Of a DNA stretch of 64,000 nt, positions 43,275-51,830 are shown one piece after another. The number at the start of each line of letters is the position of its first letter. The stretch's first letter is position 1. The translations under genes were made by a program, and so were the position numbers. The stretch is taken from NCBI GenBank assembly GCA_046154645.1, contig JBJXDZ010000010.1, positions 62,001 to 126,000 of the forward strand, in the 5' to 3' direction. The DNA comes from Ga0077555 sp046154645 (GTDB lineage Bacteria > Pseudomonadota > Alphaproteobacteria > Rhizobiales > Hyphomicrobiaceae). The notes below the pieces were generated by a model. The model worked only from the letters and a program-made list of their open reading frames with translations. It searched no databases and was not told the DNA's origin.

Positions 43275-43700
43275 ATGTCATTCACCAGTCATACAGTTCC
43301 AGCCAGCCCCCCGCGCGCAATCTATGCCCGTGCCGAGGCCCGCCTGCGTTCCCTCTTCGAGCCGCTCGGCCACTACGTCTGGCACGGCGCCTCCGGCCGT
43401 CACTTCACGCACGCCGTCTACAGCCTGATCGGCTGCCCGGCGCCGCTGGCTGCCAGCTATGTCCTCGTTCGCCATGATGCCGATGGCCGCCGCGCGCTGG
43501 AAAGCGGTCGCACCATCGGCACTGTCGCCAGCCTCAACCTCGCTGAGATCCGCCGCCGTGGCGCGACACTCGGCGCCAACGAGGTGCACCTGCACGCTCT
43601 CGGCGATACGGATCGCGAGCGCGCGGCCGCTGCCTTCGACATTGCCACCGCGCACGACCTCCTCGGTGCGCCGGCGTCGGACCTGACGGCATGCAATTAG
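43275..43700 (+). CDS. Hypothetical protein
   Basis: The 141-aa protein matches nothing that I can name. It has no signal peptide or membrane segment. The N-terminal half has aromatic and His residues (GHYVWHGASGRHFTHAVYSLIGCP), followed by YVLVRHDADGRRALESGRTIG and the repeated-looking NLAEIRRRGATLGANEVHLHAL. The third-position GC bias supports coding. Neighbours, nrdJ and the methionine-synthase-like gene, do not suggest a role. Confidence 0.6.
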   Translation: MSFTSHTVPASPPRAIYARAEARLRSLFEPLGHYVWHGASGRHFTHAVYSLIGCPAPLAASYVLVRHDADGRRALESGRTIGTVASLNLAEIRRRGATLGANEVHLHALGDTDRERAAAAFDIATAHDLLGAPASDLTACN

Positions 43701-43901
43701 TGGCCGATCCGATGCGGATCCGACTTTCTCTCACGGCCTTCGCCGCATGTCAGCACGTCCGGCCCGCGCCCCTGATCACCGTCACTATGCGCGCGACACG
43801 CGACCCTGCCGTGATCTAGAGTTGCCATCACGTGGTTTGGCCGCTGGCGTGCCATGCGCACTCGGCGAGTCTCTGCCGCCGACGCAATGCCCGAGGGTGT
43901 C

Positions 43902-45047
43902 ATGAGCCGCATCGACCGCATCCTGACGACACATGTCGGCAGCCTGCCACGCAGCGACATGGTTGCCGACGTCGTCCGCGCCGTCGATGACGGTGCCACC
44001 GTCACGGACGATCTCTTCGATGCCGTTGTCGGCGATGCCATCGATGTCGAGGTCGAGCACCAGAAACGCATCGGGCTCGATATCGTCTCCGACGGCGAAC
44101 TCTCGAAAATCACCTACGCCAGCTACATCCGTCATCGCTTGACCGGCTTTTCCGGCGACAGTCCGCTGGTGACGGCGGCTGATCTCGACGACTTCCCGGG
44201 TGCGGCCGAGCATGCACGCCACCGCCGCTCCGCCGCCCTGAAGTTCCAGCGGCCCATGTGCACCGGGCCGGTGGCGCTGCGCACACGCGCACCGATCGAC
44301 GGCGACATTCGCCGCATCAAGGCAGCGCTGGACCGCCATCAGCCGCACCGCGCCTTTCTGACCGCCGCTTCGCCGGGTCTCATCGCCATCTTCCACCCGA
44401 ACCGCTATTATCCAACGCATGCTGCCTACCTGCAGGCGTTGGCCGCCGCCATGAGTGCTGAGTATCGCGCTGTCATCGAGGCGGGTCTCGACTTGCAGAT
44501 CGATTGTCCCGATCTCGCCATGGGGCGGCACACAATCTTCAAGCATGCCAGCGATCTGGCGTTCCTGCGTCATACCGAGGAGCAGGTAGAAGCGCTGAAC
44601 AGCGCCCTGATCGGCCTCCCGCCGGAGCGGCTGCGGATCTATGTGTCCTGGGGCAATTACGAGGGCCCGCACACGCACGACATCCCGCTCGAGCGCATCC
44701 TGCCGGTCATTCTTCGCAGCCGGCCAGCGCAACTCGTGCTCGAGGCGGCGACGCCGACACATCAGCATGAGTGGCGGGTGTTCGAGCGCATCAAGTTGCC
44801 GGATGACAAGGTGCTGGTGCCGGGGGTGATCGACGTCACCAACAACTACGTCGAGCATCCCGAGGTCGTGGCCGAACGCATCGAACGCTTCGCCGGCGTC
44901 GTCGGGCGCGAACGTGTGATTGCGTCCACCGACTCGGGCTTTGCCGCCTTTGCCGGCGACCGGCAGGTCGATCCCAAGGTCGCCTACGCCAAGCTTGCCA
45001 GCCTGGTCAAAGGCGCCGAGATCGCCAGCCGACGCCTGTGGCGCTAA
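43902..45047 (+). CDS. MetE C-terminal-like protein lacking the zinc ligands
   Basis: A 381-aa relative of the catalytic half of cobalamin-independent methionine synthase. The barrel features are clear: THVGSLPR start, IVSDGELSK, LDLQIDCPDLAM and the GNYEGPHTHDIPLE and EAATPTHQHEW blocks. In zinc-binding relatives the first block begins HxCWGN and a later one reads TDCGF. Here they read YVSWGN (Tyr247, Ser249) and STDSGF (Ser345), so two Cys and one His ligand are replaced while Glu281 stays. It cannot work as a normal zinc-thiolate methyltransferase. The ATG at 43902 follows GAGGG. Confidence 0.82.
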   Translation: MSRIDRILTTHVGSLPRSDMVADVVRAVDDGATVTDDLFDAVVGDAIDVEVEHQKRIGLDIVSDGELSKITYASYIRHRLTGFSGDSPLVTAADLDDFPGAAEHARHRRSAALKFQRPMCTGPVALRTRAPIDGDIRRIKAALDRHQPHRAFLTAASPGLIAIFHPNRYYPTHAAYLQALAAAMSAEYRAVIEAGLDLQIDCPDLAMGRHTIFKHASDLAFLRHTEEQVEALNSALIGLPPERLRIYVSWGNYEGPHTHDIPLERILPVILRSRPAQLVLEAATPTHQHEWRVFERIKLPDDKVLVPGVIDVTNNYVEHPEVVAERIERFAGVVGRERVIASTDSGFAAFAGDRQVDPKVAYAKLASLVKGAEIASRRLWR

Positions 45048-45075
45048 CGCTCCAGGGCGCCGGCGACGCGTCCGT

Positions 45076-46815
45076 TTACTCGGCGGCTGTGGCAAGTTGC
45101 GGACCCGCCTGTGGTCCGCGTACCAGACGCCCCGGTAGCGCGCCTGTGCTTCGGCCTTCGCGCGTCACGACGACACCGTTGACCAGCGTCGCAACATATC
45201 CGTCCGTGCGCTGGATCAAGCGGCGACCGTTGCTCGGCAGATCGTAGGCGACGTGCGGGGCATGCAGCTGCAGGCGGGCGTAGTCGATCACGTTGATGTC
45301 GGCCTTCATGCCCGCCCGAATGATGCCGCGATCATTGAGGCCGATGGCGCGGGCGTTGTCACTGGTCAGCCGCTTGATCGCCCAGGCGAGAGGCAGCTTG
45401 GCGCCGCGCGTGCGATCGCGTGTCCAGTGCGTGAGCATGTAAGTGATGGCGCTGGCGTCGCACAGGATGCTCACATGGGCCCCGCCGTCGCCGAGGCCGA
45501 TCAGTGTATCGGGATGACGCATCATGTCGTGCACGGTGTCGAGCGTGCCGTAGGTGTAGTTGCTGAGCGGGCGATAGAGGATGGCGGTGCCGTCCTTCTC
45601 GAGCAGCATGTCGTAGGCGACCTCGGCGGGGTTGCGCCCCTCGCGTGCGGCGCGGGCAGCGATGCTGCGCTCGGCCGGCGGCTCATAGTCCGGAGGATCG
45701 CCGAGCGGGAAGATGCGATCCCAGCGGGTGACGCGGCGCTTCAGGACCTCATCCTCGGTTGCCTCGCCGATGAGCTTGGCGCGGAACTCCGGATGGCGCA
45801 GCCGCGCCAGCTTGGCGGCGAACGGCAAGTTTTCTACTTCGCGCCAACTCGGCCGGCCGATGAAGGGATTCTGCGAGATCTCGAAGCCGAGCAGAATGCC
45901 CGTCGGCCGAGTCAAGACTTGCCCCATCATGGGCAAACCCGCGGCTTTGGCCTCGGACACCTGCGCCATCAGGCGGCGCCATTCCTCCGGCTTGTTGTCG
46001 CGCTGCAGAATGGTGATCGACATCGGCCGTCCCGAGCGCTCGACGAGGCGGCGCAGCAGCGCCATCTCCGCGTCCGGCTCGTCGAAATCGGAGATCACCT
46101 GCAGCCAGCCGGCACCTCCTTTGCCGAGGGCGACCGCGATTTCGGCAAGCTCCGCTTCGTCGGCTTTCAGCGTGGGAATGTGACGCCCGTCGAGCGTCTT
46201 GTGGTTGATGGTGCGCGAGGTCGAAAAGCCGAGTGCGCCGGCCTTGACGCCGGCAGCCGCCAACGCCGCCATCTTGGCGCGATCATCGGCGGTGGCGGGC
46301 TCCCGGTCGGCGCCACGCTGGCCCATGACGAATACGCGCAACGCTGCGTGCGGCACCTGCGTGACGACATCGAGATCATAGGGACGCTGGTCCAGCACGT
46401 TGAGATAGTCTTCGAAGGATTGCCAGGTCCACGGCAGCCCCTCGGTCAGCACCACTTCGGGTATGTCCTCGACGCCTTCCATGAGCTTGACCAGCATGTG
46501 GCGCTGCTCCGGCCGGCAGGGCGCGAAACCAACGCCGCAATTGCCGATCATGGCCGTGGTGACGCCGTTCCAGGTCGACGGGTTGATCTCGCTGGTCCAC
46601 GTCACCTGGGCGTCGTAGTGGGTGTGCAGATCGACGAAACCAGGCGTCACGAGGTGGCCTTTGGCATTGATCTCCTCGCGGCCCTTGGCCTGCAGGCGTG
46701 GGGCGACGGCGCTGATGCGGCCGTTGTCGATCGCCACATCGGCCTCGAACGGCTCGGTGCCGGTACCGTCAATGACGGTGCCACCGCGAATGATCATCGA
46801 ATGCGTATCAGCCAT
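45076..46815 (-). CDS. N-acyl-D-amino-acid deacylase-type amidohydrolase
   Basis: A 579-aa amidohydrolase of the D-aminoacylase group. Metal and active-site landmarks are PGFVDLHTHYDAQVTW, MIGNCGVGFAPC, GALGFSTSRT, the metal-binding Asp in GLGDGGAHVSIL and a long C-terminal domain with beta-barrel strands (KADINVID). Such enzymes remove the acyl group from N-acyl-D-amino acids or act on related hydantoin-like substrates. The ATG at 46815 has AAGGA eight bases upstream; longer starts exist. It lies 168 bases after the thioesterase gene, on the same strand. Confidence 0.87.
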   Translation of the reverse strand: MADTHSMIIRGGTVIDGTGTEPFEADVAIDNGRISAVAPRLQAKGREEINAKGHLVTPGFVDLHTHYDAQVTWTSEINPSTWNGVTTAMIGNCGVGFAPCRPEQRHMLVKLMEGVEDIPEVVLTEGLPWTWQSFEDYLNVLDQRPYDLDVVTQVPHAALRVFVMGQRGADREPATADDRAKMAALAAAGVKAGALGFSTSRTINHKTLDGRHIPTLKADEAELAEIAVALGKGGAGWLQVISDFDEPDAEMALLRRLVERSGRPMSITILQRDNKPEEWRRLMAQVSEAKAAGLPMMGQVLTRPTGILLGFEISQNPFIGRPSWREVENLPFAAKLARLRHPEFRAKLIGEATEDEVLKRRVTRWDRIFPLGDPPDYEPPAERSIAARAAREGRNPAEVAYDMLLEKDGTAILYRPLSNYTYGTLDTVHDMMRHPDTLIGLGDGGAHVSILCDASAITYMLTHWTRDRTRGAKLPLAWAIKRLTSDNARAIGLNDRGIIRAGMKADINVIDYARLQLHAPHVAYDLPSNGRRLIQRTDGYVATLVNGVVVTREGRSTGALPGRLVRGPQAGPQLATAAE

Positions 46816-46983
46816 GATCGCCATCCTTGTCGCCAAAGCAGGCGCTCGTCGGCGCCGCAGGTTCACCAGGAGGCTCAAGGTGGATCGAATGTCAGACCGT
46901 GGCAAGCGGATGGTGATGCAGCCGTGGCATGCGTCGCGGACAATCGCCAGGAACGTGCACCCGCTTGGGGGTGCGAGGATGAT

Positions 46984-47424
46984 CTAGGCCCGCAGGCTCT
47001 CCAGATAGGCGCGCACATCCGGCTTCGGCTCGACGGTGACGCGTCGATCGAGATCGAAGCACACCAGTGTGAGTTCCGCCGTTCCCGTGCACACGCCATC
47101 CTGAAAGACGCCGTGCGCCAGCGAAAACGACTTGGTGCCAAGTCGCGTGCAGAGCATGCCGACCTCCACCTCGCCCGGATAATGCATCTCCTTCAGGTAC
47201 TGCATCGACGTCGCCGCCAGCACCATGTCGAGATGCCGTCCGTGTGCCTTGATCAGCGGCGCGATCAACTGGCAGCGCGCTTCCTCGAGGAAAATGCCGA
47301 GTGCCGCGTTGTTGACGTGGCCGAGCGGATCGAGGTCGTTGTAGCGGACCGATACCTTGGTCCAGGCGCGGAAAATCCCGCGGTCGCGCAGATCGGGCGC
47401 CGCCTTGGCCACATCCGTTGGCAT
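46984..47424 (-). CDS. Hotdog-fold acyl-CoA thioesterase
   Basis: The 146-aa protein has the 4HBT/YbgC-type signature RYNDLDPLGHVNNA with the catalytic Asp32, then FLEEARCQL and YLKEMHYPGEVEVG. It hydrolyses acyl-CoA to free acid and CoA. Its ATG overlaps the stop of the fumarase-like gene by one base (TGATG), so translation is coupled. Together with thiolase and DUF35 genes upstream it belongs to a CoA-linked degradative cluster. Confidence 0.88.
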   Translation of the reverse strand: MPTDVAKAAPDLRDRGIFRAWTKVSVRYNDLDPLGHVNNAALGIFLEEARCQLIAPLIKAHGRHLDMVLAATSMQYLKEMHYPGEVEVGMLCTRLGTKSFSLAHGVFQDGVCTGTAELTLVCFDLDRRVTVEPKPDVRAYLESLRA

Positions 47425-48083
47425 CAGATGACCTCGTCCGTCTTGTCGTCGGTCTCGCCGAAGCGGCGCAGCGTCGCCGGTCGCGTGCCCTTGTAGAGCG
47501 CCTCGAGCCCTGGTGCGATCTTGGCGTTTTCGCGCTCGAACAGCGAATTGCCCTTGAGGTCGCTTTCGGCCAGGAACGGCCCGAAGCGCTCGACATCGAG
47601 CACCCAGATCGCCTGCGCCAGCCCAAGCTCATCGAGCCAATGCGCCGCCACCACCTTCTGGATGCCGCGTCCCAGCAGGGCGCCCGTGCCATAGCCGACG
47701 GTGGTCAGATAAATAGCGCCATGCGGCACGAAGCTTTGCCGGTAGATCTCCGACGACATGCCACCCTTACCGATGATGACATTGCAGCCCGACTTGTCGA
47801 GCCAGCCGTCGATCCATTTGGCGAACCGGAACGAAGCCGTCGCTGTCACCGCGCCGACCGTCAACTCGCCCTTGGGGCCAACGCTGGCGGCCGGTGAGCA
47901 ATGAAAGCTCGCCGAGCCGATCGCCTCGGGGATATTGGCACGCTCCTCCACCGCCCGCTTGTAGACGCCCTCGCGCGCCGTGTGCACGCGGCCCGTCAGA
48001 TAGACCACGGTGCCGATCTCGATCTTCTCGAGGTCGGCGCGGCTGGCGGGCAGCGCCAGCTCGATGGTCTTCAGGGTCGCCAT
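47424..48083 (-). CDS. Fumarase / L-tartrate dehydratase beta-subunit-like protein
   Basis: The 219-aa protein is homologous to the C-terminal (beta) part of class I fumarases and tartrate dehydratase. Recognisable segments are IGTVVYLTGRVHTAREG, IGKGGMS and YLTTVGYGTGALLGRGIQ, near the phosphate-like substrate site, plus IWVLDVERFGPFLAESDLKGNSL. No alpha subunit with the iron-sulfur cluster lies next to it, so it is either paired with a distant gene or used differently. The start ATG 48083 has GGAG upstream. It is in an operon with the thioesterase gene. Confidence 0.8.
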   Translation of the reverse strand: MATLKTIELALPASRADLEKIEIGTVVYLTGRVHTAREGVYKRAVEERANIPEAIGSASFHCSPAASVGPKGELTVGAVTATASFRFAKWIDGWLDKSGCNVIIGKGGMSSEIYRQSFVPHGAIYLTTVGYGTGALLGRGIQKVVAAHWLDELGLAQAIWVLDVERFGPFLAESDLKGNSLFERENAKIAPGLEALYKGTRPATLRRFGETDDKTDEVI

Positions 48084-48219
48084 GCGGTCTCCGGGGCTTG
48101 AGGGCAGGTGCTTCGGCGCGGCTGGCGGATCCGGCTCGGCAAACGCGCGTGCCAGATCCAACGCGTTGCACCTTACGCGGTCAGCCGAACGCATGGCAAC
48201 GGCCCGCCAAGGTGCGACC

Positions 48220-48300
48220 GCCGCCGCGCCTCAGCGCATCTTACCCCTTCTCGTTCGAGAAGATGATGGTGCCTGACGCCGCAAACATGCCGCCGACGCC
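48220..48300. repeat. 81-bp direct repeat, distal copy (thiolase 3' end)
   Basis: This segment is identical base for base to 49853-49933. It contains the last 20 codons of the thiolase gene plus 21 downstream bases, but the coding part is cut off here and follows unrelated sequence. It marks the left border of the insert and is the site from which the original downstream sequence continues toward the fumarase-like gene. Confidence 0.95.
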
Positions 48301-49852
48301 GATGCCATCTTATCATTGCAGAGCTGTCAGCAAGCCGACCAGGCCATGGAAGGCAGCAATCCGCCGCAACAGCGAAATGCCACCAATGGCTTCACGCTAA
48401 GTCTGTCAATCGACAACAATGTAACCTCTTATGACTTAATGGTCCCAATTGCACCATCATCCATTTTTCGATTCTGGACAGCGTGTGATACTAGGCCTTG
48501 TCCATATTTGGGCTCATCTGGGATTTTCTTAAGGCGGCGAAGCGTGCCGAGTGCCGACTCGCACAGGATACGGTCTGTTTCCGTGTAGGCAAGAAATCGA
48601 ACAGATCGTATCGTAGACTTTTCGTGCATCTCAAAATAGACTGCCGCCGCACGGAACAACCGATCTACATGTTCTTGTGGTTGCAAGATCCCGGACCGGG
48701 TCCCAAACATCGGAAACAAAATCGAGGTCAACAGTGGTCGATCGAAGGGATGCTTTAGCCAAGGCCTAACGCGCCACTGCTGATTTATCCTATCCAGTTC
48801 CTCCAGGGTCCACCAGACACAATGCTCGATGTTGTGCACCGGTTCATACCCCCTTCCCGGAACGCCATGCATAGCTGCGACGTGCAGAATCGCCCGCAGA
48901 TTGTTGCTTCGACCGAGCGAACCTGGGGATGTCGCCACAACAGTGCCAGCTTCGACGTGTGAACCGCCACGCAGGCTCTTGCGCAACGCGTCGGAGATAA
49001 TGTCGGACGTCACGAACCCGCTTCGATTCAGTCGAGCTCCAAAATAGCGTATATTGGAAGAGACACTACCATCGTGGAATCTCGCCATTTGCATTTTCGT
49101 ATTTTCGGCATTGACCCAGACATCGATTGTATCGATGTTTAAAATATCCCCTGTAACGTACCCCACGGACACAGTTGTATTCGTCTTGAGTTGTTGATCG
49201 ACGATTTCTCTTTCGAGAATTGGGCGCGGGGGCATCGTCAGTCGAACATCCCGGAGCACCTCGTGCACCAGACTGTCGTTATCTTTGATACTAAAACTCT
49301 CACGGATGCAGTCAGCAAGTTTCACGCGAGACGCTTCAACCGTTTCAGAAGACTCCATATTATAATCAACTACGCGCATGCCGGCAATATTGAAGGGGAT
49401 GCTATATTTTTCATTCCTGATCAGGACCGTTGTATACTGCCGAAAACTGTGACGAACGCCGAGCTCATAGAACACATTGGCATTGTGGGTGGTGATGTCG
49501 ATGATGACAACATCGCTGTGCACTAAGTGTTGTATCATCTCTCTGTGAACGCTACCGCTCGCGTTCCATTGGTCCGAGCGGATGCATTCGAATCCGAGCG
49601 CACCTTGGTACTCCGGATACTCGGCTAACCGCCCTTCGACAGTGGGTTTGATGAACTCAAAGTAGACTTGATCAAAGTCGAAAGAAACACCATTTGCCGC
49701 CTGCTTCAAACCAAACGGCATGGCAACGAAGCATTTTCGCCTAGGACTGTTCAATGTGCCCCCCGCCCTGAATGTAAAAATCTCGCGCAAGATAAAGTGA
49801 TGAGAGCAGGGATCGACCACTTTTAGTCGAACCCCAACAAGGTTCTAGAATG
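48301..49852. mobile_element. Acquired 1.55-kb insert between 81-bp direct repeats
   Basis: The insert holds one gene (48429-49820 on the minus strand) and 128 bases downstream of it. Base composition is clearly lower in GC than the flanks (a 60-base line at 49081 is 42% GC; flanks exceed 60%). No transposase, integrase or inverted termini are visible. The direct repeats carry the 3' end of the thiolase gene, so integration left that gene intact. The length of the repeats points to integrase-type or homology-driven entry rather than ordinary transposition. Confidence 0.75.
48429..49820 (-). CDS. TIR-like/nucleoside-deoxyribosyltransferase-like domain fused to a macro domain
   Basis: A 463-aa two-domain protein. 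Residues 29-155 show FVAMPFG, a D-Y-F-I-P helix, FECIRSDQW, GSVHREMIQHLVHSDVVIIDIT and NANVFYELGVRH, the pattern of TIR-like/DRHyd (nucleoside deoxyribosyltransferase-related) proteins; Glu119 would be the nucleophile. Residues 215-420 fit a macro domain: VTGDI, VWVNAEN (236-240) and the phosphate-loop-like ILFPMFGTRSG (367-377). It presumably acts on NAD- or nucleotide-derived ligands, with the macro domain sensing or processing ADP-ribose. GTG 49820 gives the full frame; TTG 49754 after GGGGG is a good alternative. It follows the thiolase gene by 53 bases. Confidence 0.8.
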   Translation of the reverse strand: MVDPCSHHFILREIFTFRAGGTLNSPRRKCFVAMPFGLKQAANGVSFDFDQVYFEFIKPTVEGRLAEYPEYQGALGFECIRSDQWNASGSVHREMIQHLVHSDVVIIDITTHNANVFYELGVRHSFRQYTTVLIRNEKYSIPFNIAGMRVVDYNMESSETVEASRVKLADCIRESFSIKDNDSLVHEVLRDVRLTMPPRPILEREIVDQQLKTNTTVSVGYVTGDILNIDTIDVWVNAENTKMQMARFHDGSVSSNIRYFGARLNRSGFVTSDIISDALRKSLRGGSHVEAGTVVATSPGSLGRSNNLRAILHVAAMHGVPGRGYEPVHNIEHCVWWTLEELDRINQQWRVRPWLKHPFDRPLLTSILFPMFGTRSGILQPQEHVDRLFRAAAVYFEMHEKSTIRSVRFLAYTETDRILCESALGTLRRLKKIPDEPKYGQGLVSHAVQNRKMDDGAIGTIKS

Positions 49853-49933
49853 GCCGCCGCGCCTCAGCGCATCTTACCCCTTCTCGTTCGAGAAGATGAT
49901 GGTGCCTGACGCCGCAAACATGCCGCCGACGCC
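49853..49933. repeat. 81-bp direct repeat, thiolase-proximal copy
   Basis: The counterpart of 48220-48300. Here the repeat is continuous with the thiolase reading frame: 49874-49933 are its last 20 codons and 49853-49873 follow the stop. Identity starts and stops sharply at both ends. It marks the right border of the insert. Confidence 0.95.
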
Positions 49934-51016
49934 ATGACAGACGGAGACCTTGGCGCCCTTGACTTGCGCCGCCGCCGTGCCCCGCATCTGCCGCACGCTC
50001 TCCTGCAGCGCGTACATGCCATACATGCCCGAATGCATGTAGGAGAGGCCGCCACCATTGGTATTGATCGGCAGCTTGCCGCCGGGGGCCGAATGCCGCT
50101 CGCCGATGAAGGCTGCCGCTTCGCCGGGCTTGACGAAGCCGAGGTCCTCGAGCCCATACAACGGCAGATGCGCAAAGGCGTCGTAGATCATGAGGTGATC
50201 GACGTCCGTGTGCTTGATGCCGGCCTCGTCGAACGCCTTCTTGCCTGACACCCTGAAAGCGCTGGAGGACGTGAAGTCCGCCATCTGGCTGATCATCGGC
50301 CCTTCAACGGACTCGCCCGTACCGACGATGTAGACCGGCTTGGTGGGGAAGTCCTTGGCCCGCTCGGCGGTGGTGAGAATGAGCGCGCCGCCCCCATCGG
50401 TAACGAGGCAGCACATCAGGATGCGGAATGGATAGGCGATCATGCGCGACTTGAGCACGTCGGCGACGGTGATTGGATCCTTGAAGGTGGCGCGCGGATT
50501 CTTCGCCGCCCACTCACGCTGGACGACCGCGACCATCGCCAGCTGCTCCTCGCTCACGTTGAAGTGCTTGAGGTAGCGCATGACGGGAATCGTGAACATC
50601 GTCGGCGGGCCCATGACGCCAAACGGCGCCTCGAATTGGCCGGCGAGGCTGTCCGGATAGGGTGGCCGCGGCGTCGGCGCGACGCGTGATTTGCCGGATT
50701 CGCCGTGCGTGATGAGCACCGTCTTGCACAGCCCCTCGTTAATCGCTGCTGCCGCGTGCCGCACGTGCAGCATGAACGAGCAGCCGCCAACCGCCGTGCC
50801 GTCGGCATACGTGGGCGTGATGCCGAGGTATTGGGCCAGCGCCTGCGGCGTCTCACCGGCTGTGGCGATGCCGTCGATGTCGGAGGGCTTGAGGCCGCAG
50901 TCCTTCATGGCATTGAGCGCCGCATCGGCGTGCAGCTGGATCTGCGACATGCCCGGAATGACACCGAGCTGTGTCGTCTCGGCGGCGCCGACGACGGCGA
51001 CTGATTTCTGTTTCAT
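49874..51016 (-). CDS. SCP-x/non-decarboxylating thiolase-like protein
   Basis: The 380-aa thiolase-family protein has the first active-site Cys in VGGCSF (Cys79), the NTNGGGLSYMHSG loop and the final CHGVGGMFA, where His serves as base. The split NGGG/CHG form fits the archaeal/SCP2-type thiolases that work with a DUF35 protein. The DUF35 gene precedes it by 53 bases. The substrate is a 3-oxoacyl-CoA of unknown chain. The last 60 bases belong to the 81-bp repeat, so the C-terminus was preserved by the insertion. Confidence 0.88.
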   Translation of the reverse strand: MKQKSVAVVGAAETTQLGVIPGMSQIQLHADAALNAMKDCGLKPSDIDGIATAGETPQALAQYLGITPTYADGTAVGGCSFMLHVRHAAAAINEGLCKTVLITHGESGKSRVAPTPRPPYPDSLAGQFEAPFGVMGPPTMFTIPVMRYLKHFNVSEEQLAMVAVVQREWAAKNPRATFKDPITVADVLKSRMIAYPFRILMCCLVTDGGGALILTTAERAKDFPTKPVYIVGTGESVEGPMISQMADFTSSSAFRVSGKKAFDEAGIKHTDVDHLMIYDAFAHLPLYGLEDLGFVKPGEAAAFIGERHSAPGGKLPINTNGGGLSYMHSGMYGMYALQESVRQMRGTAAAQVKGAKVSVCHGVGGMFAASGTIIFSNEKG

Positions 51017-51069
51017 GGAAAGGCTCCTGGAAGGTTGCGGACGGGATCAGACGCATGGGTCTGACCTCC

Positions 51070-51480
51070 TTAGGTCCCGGCCGGCTTGAAGAACGGCAGC
51101 GAGATGGTGTCCGTCTGCTTCTCGAAGGTGACCTCGAGATTCATGTCCACCTTCAAGGCCTCGGGCGTCTGCGGACAACCGACGATGTTGGTCATCATGC
51201 GCGGGCCTTCCGCAAGCTCGACCACGGCGATGGCATAGGGCGGATCGAAACCGGGCGCCGGGCGGTGATGGATGACGAAGGAATGCAGCTTCGCCTTGCC
51301 GGAGGCTTTCACGGTCTTGACGCTGCGCGAGCCGCACTTGGGGCAGAAGGGGCGCGGCGGAAAGTACGTCTTCGAGCAGTCATTGCAGCTTTGCAGCAGC
51401 AAGTCGCCGGCCTTGGCGCCATCCCAGAAATGCTGGGTTTCGGGCGTCGGCTTCGGCAGCGGTCGTTTTCCTTCGGCCAC
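51070..51480 (-). CDS. DUF35 zinc-ribbon/OB-fold partner of thiolase
   Basis: A 136-aa protein with an N-terminal rubredoxin-like zinc ribbon (Cys32, Cys35, Cys46, Cys49) and a C-terminal OB-fold-like region (LHSFVIHHRPAPGFDPPYAIAVVEL). DUF35 proteins form complexes with SCP2-type thiolases and channel acyl-CoA; the thiolase gene follows directly. Start ATG 51480. It is divergent from the PaaK-like ligase gene, and a palindromic repeat lies between them. Confidence 0.88.
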   Translation of the reverse strand: MAEGKRPLPKPTPETQHFWDGAKAGDLLLQSCNDCSKTYFPPRPFCPKCGSRSVKTVKASGKAKLHSFVIHHRPAPGFDPPYAIAVVELAEGPRMMTNIVGCPQTPEALKVDMNLEVTFEKQTDTISLPFFKPAGT

Positions 51481-51596
51481 AGGATCCTCCTCACGATCGT
51501 TGGACCCCTATAGTGGCGCGAGACACTGTCCCGATGCAATCGAATGCAGTGCCGCTGCCTGGCCAAGGGCAATTCATGTCTTGGGCGAGTTAGAAA

Positions 51597-51694
51597 TGTC
51601 ATCCCGGCATTTATTGCCGGGACCCATGGTGCCACAGTCGCAATCGCTTGCGGCCATGCCACGATGGGTCCCGGTGACAAGCACCGGGATGACA
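51597..51694. repeat. Palindromic repeat pair, family 2
   Basis: Two 31-bp arms (51597-51627 and 51664-51694) are inverted copies of each other with a few differences. Each is itself a hairpin with CCCGG/CCGGG stems, starting TGTCATCCCGG and ending ACCCAT. Related arms are at 55799-55824 and 56006-56031. This is a REP/BIME-like intergenic element in the 350-base gap between the DUF35 and PaaK-like genes; nothing else was seen there. Confidence 0.75.
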
Positions 51695-51830
51695 CATATG
51701 GGTTGGGCAACTTCGAGAATTGGATCACCCCGCTGCCTATCCGAAGGACGCATTGCAGTCCCTCTCGAATGTGCTGCGGTTTGCCGGTAGAGTTGCAGCC
51801 AATCGTACAACGAGCGGGGGGAGACATCGC

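Noticed and set aside
45253..47496. Plus-strand open frame of 747 codons opposite the D-aminoacylase-type and thioesterase genes
   Set aside because: It is the antisense shadow of two clearly homologous genes in GC-rich DNA; its translation is His/Gln/Arg/Asp-rich with no domain.
48301..49852. Insert considered as a simple insertion sequence
   Set aside because: No transposase, no terminal inverted repeats, and the 81-bp flanking duplication is far longer than normal IS target duplications.
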